NCBI GenBank assembly: GCA_964448115.1
Contig: CAYUVA010000003.1
Span: 26,262 to 66,067 of the forward strand
Source: CAYUVA01 sp964448115 [NCBI: uncultured bacterium]
GTDB taxonomy: Bacteria > CAYUVA01
Direction of reading: 5' to 3'
Length of the DNA stretch: 39,806 bases
Part shown: positions 7,508-15,800 of the stretch, piece by piece
Numbering within the stretch: the stretch's first letter is position 1
Layout of the letters: the number at the start of each line of letters is the position of its first letter
Program-made: the position numbers and the translations under genes
Notes under the pieces: model-generated
Seen by the model: only the letters and a program-made list of their open reading frames with translations
The model's database searches: none
Told to the model about the DNA's origin: nothing

Positions 7508-10054
7508 TCAATCTCTTCCTTTGATAGTAGTTATGACAGTCAAGGAAACTATTATTACCAGCGCGACAACAGTCAAGCACCAGCCTATCTTCGCATCCAG
7601 CGGCTCAAAGACCATCTCGATCCGGTGATCGCCAGGTGGCAGGTTCAGGGCGCGAAGCGCATAATTCACCCGATAGATCGGCCTCTTGCTGCCGTTTACA
7701 TAAGCCTTCCATCCCGGATACCAGATCTCGGAGAATACAACCAGTCCGTGATCTTGCAGTTGCGCCCGTGCAGTCAACCTGTCTGGCTCAAAGCTGGTAA
7801 TTTCAGCTCTGCCGTTAAGCTGTGCTCCCCGCCTAGGATCGGGCAATCTTAGGCTGGCAGGAAATCGATCATGAAACACGACCACCTCTTCAGGATCATA
7901 ATCCGGATGGGATAGCACCTTGAGCGCCGAGTCCTTGTCGGTTGCGTTGTAGGCATTGTAGCATACCCAAACCCGCGGCTGGTAGGCGGTATTATAATAG
8001 ATCAAGAAATTCCTCTCCAAGATCAATCGATATTTCCTCAGATATTTATACTCCTTCTTGCCCTTGTAGTACTCATGGAAGATATTGGTCGCCGTGTTGG
8101 GCAGCACCAGGTATTTGCAGTTCAGCATTTCACCAACCGAATTGAACTGGCTGAAGCTGGAGATCAGGTCTTTATAGTAACTAAGGAAAGCTGCATGATA
8201 ACCGGTAAGGCTGTGGATGCCGTGAAGCATATACTCGTTGGGGTAACGCTCCACGCGACTGGAAAATACCCTGAAAAGCTCCTCGTTGTCCTTAAGCAGT
8301 ATGGGGATGGCATTGGTCGGTTGATAATACTCCTTCAAGTCCTTCTTATCCACCGCAATAATGAACTGGCTATTCAGACTCCAAAGGTCGATAATCATAA
8401 ACAGGATGACAGCTATCTGCAGCCCTATACTCGCATTTTTAGCTTTATCTTTATCAATTAGCAATCCACGAACCAATATGATCAATGTTGCAAGCGATAA
8501 AAGCAGCAAAGCTAAAAATGCTTTTGAAAGAAAATAGCTGATTCGATGGGGAAGCTCCTGCACCTGCCCCTGTATCATCTTCAATATTAAAGGCGATTGT
8601 CGCCATAGAATCACCAGGTTATCCCGAGCAAGCCATAGAATCCCAAAGATTACAAACAACAAGGCAATGCCAACGAACATATACTTGCAAAAGCGAAGCA
8701 GCCTTGTTTTATCTTCTTTACTTGCCATGTAAAACAGGCTCTCGAAGCCAAGCCCGACAAGGCAGGCGGTGGCAAACACTGCCATGGTAAAGATCATAAG
8801 CGGTACCCGGAACATCGAGAATCCGGGTATCAACCAATAGACAAGCTTATATATCGGAGTGTACTTGCCCATTGCTAGGATTATTATCCCCATAGTGGTC
8901 CAAGAGAAAAATCTTACATAATAGGAACGCTTGAAAAATATGGAGAACAATATTAAAACAACCGGCATCGCTCCCAGGTACTCCAGTGCCTGGCGCAATC
9001 CCATTCGCCCCCTGTAGGGCAGCACCCGTTTTGTATCCTGTCCGAAGGACTCCTCCATCTTCCAACCAAACGGATTGCGTATGAACAAACCGAGCAGCTC
9101 TTCTGGGGGCAGAGACCAAGAGGTGGCGAACTTCCATTTATCCGCCGAGTCTTTGGCATCCTTATCACCACCGCGAATACTGTAGTTCTTGTAAACATAG
9201 TTAGGCAGGAAAGTGTTGGCAGCCAGCATCCCGCCCAATATCAGCGCACCGACGAAGAAGGCAGCTAAAATTAAAGCATTTCGCCTTTGCTTGATATCTA
9301 GTGCTTGGGGCAGAAGCCTGTATATCAGGTAAAAGCCGTATAGTAAAAGACTGTAGTAAAGCACCTGAGGATGCCTGTTTAGATATTGCAGTCCGATAAC
9401 CACTCCGAACCATACGAAGTAGATTGGCTTTCTGGTATCCAATCCCCGGCTCAAGAAAAAGAAGCCAAAGGGGACATGGCAGGCGACCACGATCTTGGAG
9501 CCATGCCCAGGATATACCCGGCTGATAAGAAAATTGGAGAAAGCGAAGCTGATGGCTCCTGCAAATGCCGATAGCCTGGCGCAACCGATGCCCTTGAGAA
9601 AAACATATATGCCAAGACCGCCTAGCATAAGATAAAAAATAAGGTAGGAGCTGGAGGGCAGCTTGATATCGAGAATCCTGAAAGGATATATCAACATGTC
9701 AAAAGGGGTGATGTTCAGTGAAAATGATGCCTTGAAGGGCATTCCGCTGAAGATGTAAGGATTCCAGCCGGGGAGTCTAAAATGCTGGTTGAAATAACTC
9801 CAGCCAAAGCGACTGAAGATGGAAGCCTGGGAAAAAGTATCGGTGCCGAAAAGGGTCTTGTTTGTGGGCATGGTCTCCCAAAACAACAGTATCATTAGCA
9901 CAAGAAGGATAGCAACCAGCAGCCAGTCCTTCTTGGAGAACCTCACCGGGTATGATGGGGAGCAGGTGGCAAACTGCTGTTCTCTGCGCATTTTTCCCTT
10001 TTTTACTGCCGCTTTCCGCCCTGACTGTTGCTTCTTTGTCTTTCCTCTGGTCAA
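7508..10054 (-). CDS. YfhO-family polytopic membrane protein
   Basis: The protein has 848 residues: a basic N-terminus, about a dozen hydrophobic helices, and a C-terminal soluble part ending in one more helix. The early loop GTDTFSQ with LPGWNPYIFSGMPF and the C-terminal FSEIWYPGWKAYVNGSKRPIYRVNY are hallmarks of the YfhO family (PF09586), GT-C-like proteins. Bacillus YfhO is implicated in lipoteichoic acid glycosylation. The adjacent DPM1-like gene could supply its lipid-linked donor. The start is TTG 10054, preceded by AAGGA and a promoter; ATG 9991 with AAGGGA four nt upstream is an alternative that removes 21 basic residues. Confidence 0.88.
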   Translation of the reverse strand: MTRGKTKKQQSGRKAAVKKGKMRREQQFATCSPSYPVRFSKKDWLLVAILLVLMILLFWETMPTNKTLFGTDTFSQASIFSRFGWSYFNQHFRLPGWNPYIFSGMPFKASFSLNITPFDMLIYPFRILDIKLPSSSYLIFYLMLGGLGIYVFLKGIGCARLSAFAGAISFAFSNFLISRVYPGHGSKIVVACHVPFGFFFLSRGLDTRKPIYFVWFGVVIGLQYLNRHPQVLYYSLLLYGFYLIYRLLPQALDIKQRRNALILAAFFVGALILGGMLAANTFLPNYVYKNYSIRGGDKDAKDSADKWKFATSWSLPPEELLGLFIRNPFGWKMEESFGQDTKRVLPYRGRMGLRQALEYLGAMPVVLILFSIFFKRSYYVRFFSWTTMGIIILAMGKYTPIYKLVYWLIPGFSMFRVPLMIFTMAVFATACLVGLGFESLFYMASKEDKTRLLRFCKYMFVGIALLFVIFGILWLARDNLVILWRQSPLILKMIQGQVQELPHRISYFLSKAFLALLLLSLATLIILVRGLLIDKDKAKNASIGLQIAVILFMIIDLWSLNSQFIIAVDKKDLKEYYQPTNAIPILLKDNEELFRVFSSRVERYPNEYMLHGIHSLTGYHAAFLSYYKDLISSFSQFNSVGEMLNCKYLVLPNTATNIFHEYYKGKKEYKYLRKYRLILERNFLIYYNTAYQPRVWVCYNAYNATDKDSALKVLSHPDYDPEEVVVFHDRFPASLRLPDPRRGAQLNGRAEITSFEPDRLTARAQLQDHGLVVFSEIWYPGWKAYVNGSKRPIYRVNYALRALNLPPGDHRIEMVFEPLDAKIGWCLTVVALVIIVSLTVITTIKGRD

Positions 10055-10087
10055 GCGCTCAAAGTTCCTTTTAATGATTTCAAGTTT

Positions 10088-10117
10088 AATATATCATAGA
10101 CCAAGTTTTATTGTCAG
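10088..10117 (-). promoter_or_regulatory. Probable promoter of the YfhO-to-sulfatase operon
   Basis: On the minus strand CTGACA (10112-10117) is followed after 18 bp by TATATT (10088-10093). The predicted start near 10081 gives a leader of about 27 nt to the TTG at 10054, which includes an AAGGA sequence. The -35 has one mismatch and the spacer is slightly long. Confidence 0.45.
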
Positions 10118-10229
10118 CGATTTTTGATAATGAGTCGAAGTTATACGAAACAAAGGGCGGGGAAAGAGGGCATTTTAGTGCCTCTATGAATAGCAAAAGA
10201 ATATTAAATAAGGTCTAAAGTATTCTCTC

Positions 10230-12410
10230 ATGTCTCGGTGGGAAATTATAATACCAGCCATCCTATTCGCACTGATTTTCTATTCTCTTTTCGTGCCTAA
10301 GTTCACCAGCGACGGAAATGCATACTACCAGTACCTTCGTACAGTCGCCCTGGATGGCGATTTGAACTTCTACAATGATCGATTCTATGGTGAGAAGCCT
10401 GATATCGCCATACTCGATGTAGCTGCCGCTGAGACCAGCAAGGCGGTTACCGGATACGCACCCAATGCCTTTGCTATGGGCACCTCTATCTCCTGGATCC
10501 CGTTTTTCTCCGTAGTCCATCTGTTTATCAATATGCTAAACATCTTGGATATTCAGATAGTGGCAGATGGTTACTCTTATCCTTATCTTTTGTTTCTTTG
10601 TTGGGGTTCTGCAACCTACGCACTGATTGGTATAATCTTATTATACTGCCTGTTAAGGAGATATTTCACTCTTGGCGCAAGTCTATTCGCAATAATTTGC
10701 ATTCTGTATGGCACACAGTTAAGCGGTGCTGTCCTTCTCGACACAACGCTATCACACTGCTTTTCATTCTTCTCGGTTGTTTTGTTTTTTTATCTTTGGC
10801 TCACCTTAAGGGATGATCTCAGGGTAACTAGTTACATGCTCATCGGAATTGCTGCTGGTCTCATGGTTATCGCCAGGTGGCAGAATTCGGTCTTTTTGCT
10901 GATCGTGTTGCTGTATGCGATAAAGCAAGTTCCTTCGGCTATAAATCAGGGATCTTTCCCCCTCAAGCGTTTAGTATTTTCTTACCTGTGGTTTGGCATA
11001 GCCCTGGTAATCATATTTTCTCCCAACATGCTCTACTGGCTGCATATCTATGGTAGTGCATTAACTATTCCACAGGGCGGAGGCTCTCTGCTTTGGTTTA
11101 AGCCGGCAATATATAAGGTGCTTTTTAGCGGCGACCACGGCTTGTTCAGTTGGCATCCAATCAACATTCTCGGCTTGGCTGGATTGCTGTTAATGATAAA
11201 GCGCCGAACCTTTCTGGCAGCTACATTTCTGCTTTGTTTCCTGATGCAGTTGGAGATCAATGGTGCTTATTATCATTGGGGAGGTGGCAAGGGATTTGGC
11301 ATGCGACGATTCATCAATACATTGCCATTCATCAGCTTTGGACTCGCCTCAGCTTACCAGAGTGCATTAGCTTTGGCTAAATCAAGCACGATTTGGCTGC
11401 AAAGAGCTAACAAAGATGGCTTTACAATGGTCAAAACTTGCTTGTCTCATGCACCCTTAGCATTGCTTATCATGGCAGCGATAGTCCTTATTGCCTGGAA
11501 CATCCTGGTGCTCGGCGAATACTATGCCGGAACCCTGGCAGGTGATATCCGCGAACAGGAATATAACCACCTGCTGAACAAGCCATGGGAAATCTCGGTA
11601 AAACCACTAATAGCTTTATTGGATAACAGCCTCGTACTCGGTGGATATGCCAGATCCTTTACCGCTGCCTATCGTTTCCCCGTACCTTTCAGGGTGCTAT
11701 TGAGCATCGGCTTGCTCGCCTGGATACTTGCCATCGTGGTGACGGTGTGGAACGGATTTGTTAATGAAAAAATACTCAATAGCAAGATATTGAAAATAGT
11801 CATTCCAATAGTCATCGGTTTCTTTTTTTTCATAGATGCAAGTATTATCAAGGCAGGTAGTAACACGCGACTGATATATGAATTCAAGCTCCCCGAATGG
11901 CAGCGCGCCGGCTACAAGAATACTGCGCTGTATAAAAAACCGCTTACCCTAAGACCATTACGGATCGGCAGAAACTCACCATATCAAGGACGAACCGGAA
12001 CCGTTGAGATCATCGAAATGGGCAAGCCGATAACTTTCAATATTTCCAATGATATGAACTTCAGCTACCTTGAGATTTGCAGTCATCTATGGCCAGATGC
12101 CAAGCTAGCACATCACCAGAGGGTCGCAACCGCGAGGATAAAGACAGTAGAGCACCAATACCTGGACATTCCGATTCTATATGGCAAGCACACCTATCGG
12201 ATGCTAACAGTGGATGAACTTGGGAACAAGCCTTCCCAGCCAGCGGTTGCTCGTATAAAGACCTATGATAATGGCAAGGCTTATGCATACTATAACGCCA
12301 GATTATACTTCCCTGAGCCTATTCGTATTAGATCGATAACCTTTGAGAATCAAACAGGCGGATGGCACTTCAACCTGGTCGGTTTCGCATTAGGGAGAGA
12401 AAGTCTTTAG
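10230..12410 (+). CDS. Polytopic membrane protein, GT-C glycosyltransferase-like
   Basis: The 726-residue protein begins with a hydrophobic helix followed by the loop FVPKFTSDGNAYYQYLRTVALDGDLN, where Asp and Glu residues sit in the place expected for the catalytic base of GT-C transferases. Ten or more further helices reach to about residue 560, and a soluble C-terminal domain of about 170 residues follows. No specific family can be assigned with certainty; a lipid-phosphate-sugar-dependent glycosyltransferase is the best guess. It is divergent from the YfhO operon and monocistronic, ending in a repeat-rich spacer. The upstream region has only a poorly placed AAGG (about 16 nt before the ATG). 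Confidence 0.7.
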   Translation: MSRWEIIIPAILFALIFYSLFVPKFTSDGNAYYQYLRTVALDGDLNFYNDRFYGEKPDIAILDVAAAETSKAVTGYAPNAFAMGTSISWIPFFSVVHLFINMLNILDIQIVADGYSYPYLLFLCWGSATYALIGIILLYCLLRRYFTLGASLFAIICILYGTQLSGAVLLDTTLSHCFSFFSVVLFFYLWLTLRDDLRVTSYMLIGIAAGLMVIARWQNSVFLLIVLLYAIKQVPSAINQGSFPLKRLVFSYLWFGIALVIIFSPNMLYWLHIYGSALTIPQGGGSLLWFKPAIYKVLFSGDHGLFSWHPINILGLAGLLLMIKRRTFLAATFLLCFLMQLEINGAYYHWGGGKGFGMRRFINTLPFISFGLASAYQSALALAKSSTIWLQRANKDGFTMVKTCLSHAPLALLIMAAIVLIAWNILVLGEYYAGTLAGDIREQEYNHLLNKPWEISVKPLIALLDNSLVLGGYARSFTAAYRFPVPFRVLLSIGLLAWILAIVVTVWNGFVNEKILNSKILKIVIPIVIGFFFFIDASIIKAGSNTRLIYEFKLPEWQRAGYKNTALYKKPLTLRPLRIGRNSPYQGRTGTVEIIEMGKPITFNISNDMNFSYLEICSHLWPDAKLAHHQRVATARIKTVEHQYLDIPILYGKHTYRMLTVDELGNKPSQPAVARIKTYDNGKAYAYYNARLYFPEPIRIRSITFENQTGGWHFNLVGFALGRESL

Positions 12411-12424
12411 GTTATATCTTTTAC

Positions 12425-12505
12425 TGGATTCCCGCCTTCGTGGGAACGACAGTTGGAGGGAAATGCCCGCCCCTTATTTGTCATTCCTGCGCAGGCGGGA
12501 ATCCA
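12425..12505. repeat. MITE-like element with dRS3-like palindromes (copy 1)
   Basis: The ends form a perfect 12-bp inverted repeat: TGGATTCCCGCC (12425-12436) and GGCGGGAATCCA (12494-12505). Each end carries a degenerate ATTCCC-N8-GGGAAT palindrome, the layout of Neisseria dRS3 and of short repeats seen in many bacterial genomes. A related element is at 33870-33988. Confidence 0.75.
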
Positions 12506-12580
12506 TCTTGCAACGATAAAATAAGCCAAAGTGAACAGTATTAGGCTTGAGGATTGAGGGTTTTTTAACCATCCCGACAA

Positions 12581-12654
12581 GGTCGTGGCTCGGATAGGAG
12601 CTGGTCGTGGCTTATATAATCCGAGCCACGACAATCCCTATCCGAGCCACGACC
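12581..12654. repeat. Nested palindrome with four copies of a 9-14 bp motif
   Basis: A perfect 17-bp inverted repeat, GGTCGTGGCTCGGATAG (12581-12597) and its complement (12638-12654), encloses a second stem of GTCGTGGCT (12604-12612) with AGCCACGAC (12624-12632). The core GTCGTGGCT therefore occurs twice in each orientation. There is no T-run, so it is not a standard terminator. Confidence 0.8.
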
Positions 12655-12834
12655 ATTAGGGAGTGGCCAAAAAAGACCGCTCGCTTACGTTCACTCGCTC
12701 GGGAAATAGGGAGTCATTGCTAGGTTTATATATGACACACTCTCTCGCCTGCATCGGGACTCGCAGCCACCTATCTCGAAAGGGGATTTTCCCTCACCCC
12801 CTCGATAAACTCGGGGCAAGCTCTGAGCCTCTCC

Positions 12835-15800
12835 TCATGGATAGAATAACAGGTCAGGCCAGATGCCAAAGTTCCCGGCAGCGTCGAAAGCCACCAACTC
12901 AAGAAGCACTTCCATATCCTCGGTAATCGATGGCTCAGGATTCAAGGGAGCATATAGCGTATATAATCCATCGCCAGCCACCCAGTCGCCGCCAGCCCCG
13001 TTGTCAAGCAGTAACACGCCGGTTGGCTGCCAGCCAAAGTAGAGCTGCACCTCGGTAACATCAGTATCAGCAAGGTATGCCAGCATGATGAAATGACCAC
13101 CCTCATCGGCAACGAAGTAGGTATCCCAGTAGCCAGCTATCATGATCAGCGGCTTAACACTTTTATCCGCATAACCCGTGTAGTCATAGCGCAGCAGATC
13201 CTCTTGCAGTCGGGTCATTATGCTGGTTAACGCCTTTGCATCCTGGTCGCTTATCGCTGGCTTTTCATCTAGGCTGCCAGTTTTCCCTTTGCTCGAATCT
13301 CCCTTTGGTCCATAAAGGGTTAGGTATGGCCAGATATCGCAGTTTCCTGCATGATCGCAAGCCCTAATCTCAATCAGGAACATAGAGTAGGGAGGAATCC
13401 CGGGACCAACCGGTGCGGAGAGCATGTAGATCTTGTCATTCGGCGCCCAGTCCCCCTGTGAACCGTCATCCTTTAGGAACACGCCAGTGGGTGAGCCAGC
13501 ATAGAACAGCTCAGCAGATACCACATCATCATCCGGTATGTAAGCCAACATGGTGAACTGCCCGCCGAGCGTGCTCGATATATCCGTATCCCAGTAGCCA
13601 GCCAGCATTATCACCGGCTCTTTTTTATCCACCTTGACATTAACCGCATCGCTTGCAGTTCCCTCATTTCCAGCAGTATCGTAAGCCTTGCAGAGCAGTG
13701 AATAATTTCCATCAGCGCCCGTGTGCCAGTCGTAACTCCAGTTAGTTGTTCCTTCAGCATCGACCCAGCTTGAGCCACCATCCGTGGAGACCTTTACATA
13801 ATCGATAGCAGAAAGGTTATCCGAGGCTGTGCCGCTTATGGTGTAAACATCTTCATTTATGAACTCGCCATCGGCCGGTGCAGTGATCTCGGCAGTGGGA
13901 CCGCTATGGTCAACATATACCCTCACCGAGCTAGGCGAGCCTTGCTCGTTGCCCACATTGTCGAACGCCTTTGCCCAGATGCGGTATCCACCATCTTCAT
14001 CGGGCAGCGTCCAGGTATAGCTCCAGTTTGTGGTCCCGCTGGCAGGCGTGTAGTTGGTTCCATCCGTGGAGACCTCGACCCTGGCGATGCCGGAGCCGCC
14101 TTGATTGTCCGAGGCAGTGCCGCTAACCACCACCGACTCGCCGCCCAAGACCTGGTCAGCGATCGGATAGGTGATCTCGCACAAGGGCTTGATATTATCC
14201 ACCGTAACTGCCTGCGGACTGGAGTTGCCCACCAAGCCGCCATTATCGGTCGCCCGTGCTATGAGCGTGTAAGTTCCATGAGTAGGCAAGGTCCACTGAT
14301 AACTCCATGATTCCAAAGGCGGGGTTACATCGTTCCAGTCATCTCCGCCGTTCATGGAGACCTGAACCGATGATAAGCCGGAGAGGTTATCCGAGGCGGT
14401 GCCTGTAATATCGAAGCTGTTGCCGCCGATGTAGCTTCCCGGCGCCGGGGAGGTTATCGATGCCGAAGGCAGGGTGTTGTCAACCACCACACCGACATAC
14501 GATGAGGGTATCTCCTGCGAGCCTAGCGCATTGGTGGCGCGAGATACTAGAGTGTAGCGACCATCAGCAGGCAGGCTCCACAGGTAGCTCCAGGAGACAT
14601 TGCCATCAGCCTCCTGCCAGCTTTGTCCGTTATCCGTGGATACCTCGACCAGGCTGATCCCCAGGCTCTCGCTCCCCTCAGCGCTGCCTTGAATGAGATA
14701 CTCATCGCCATTTAGCACCTGATTTATTGCTGGATCGGTAATGATCGACGAGGGGAGCGACTTGTCGATGGTTACTTTTATCTGGGAAGGAGGATCCTGC
14801 TCGTTGAATACATTGTCATAAGCCTTGGACTTGATTGTGTAGGTGCCGTCATCGGGGAGGGTCCAGGTATAGCTCCACTGCCCCTTGCCGGCTGTAGGAG
14901 TCATTCGAGTCCATGTATGTCCGGCATCGGTGGAGACGAGCACCTGGTTCACATCAGCCAGGTTGTCATTGGCTTCAACGATTATATCTCGATATGTACC
15001 TGCGATTATAGCGCCATCCTGTGGGCTAAGAATCTCGCTTTGCGGCGGCGTGTTATCGACAAAGATGCTGATCTGGTTATAGCTCGTTTGTTTGTTGCCG
15101 GCTGCATCGGTGGCTATTGACCAAATCGAGTATTCTCCGTCATCTGGGAGCGGCTGCCAGCGATACATCCAGCCCCCGCTGTACTGCGCCCAGCGACAGG
15201 TGTAGCCATCGGTTGCGCAGAACTGCACATCGGCTATCTCGCTCAAACCGCCCTGATCGTAGGCGGTGATGCGCACATCATAGTAATCGCCGCAGATGAT
15301 TTCGCCAGGCGCCGGATCATAGATGAGGCTGACCGGCGGGTTGTTATCCACCACAACCGGAACGCTTAGGATCGTACTTTTATTTGAGGCGTTATCCAGT
15401 GCATAAGCATCTATTGTGTATCTTCCATCAGCGGGTAGATACCATCGGTAGCTCCAGCTCTGGGCTCCATCTGCCGGCACCCAGTACTGCGGATTGCTTG
15501 AGAACCGCAGATCCACTCGGTAAATACCGGTGTCGCTATCAAGGGCGCTCCCATGTACCATGTGGTATCGACCGCGTATAGAGTCCCCAGGCATCGGATC
15601 TGTGATCTGAAGATCCGGGGCGGTAGTATCGAAGTAATCCCCGATGGTGAACGAGTATGTCTCCACAACGCTGTTGAATATGGGATCCTGGTTCTCATCC
15701 CTGGAATTGTCATGTGCCTTGACATATATCCCAACCCGCTGATCGGCGGTAAAGTTGAAGTCTGGGTCATAGTGCACTAGAAAGCCGTGGTCTATAAGCC

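Larger units (their letters stand above)
12411..12834. other. Repeat-rich intergenic region with no gene
   Basis: These 424 bp separate two convergent genes. I find no coding sequence. The content is an 81-bp inverted-repeat element (12425-12505), an AGGCTTGAG copy (12542-12552), a nested palindrome (12581-12654), and a stretch rich in short hairpins such as AGGGGATTTTCCCT near 12781 and an imperfect CCCCTCGATAAACTCGGGG at 12798-12816. No classical terminator with a T-run is evident for either gene. Short apparent peptides here, such as one containing GWRWIPACAG-like residues, are translations of the repeat. Confidence 0.7.

Noticed and set aside
12362-12634. Short open frames on both strands in the spacer
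   Set aside because: They translate repeat elements, giving stock peptides of the type VIPAQAGI, and have no start context or codon pattern of a gene.
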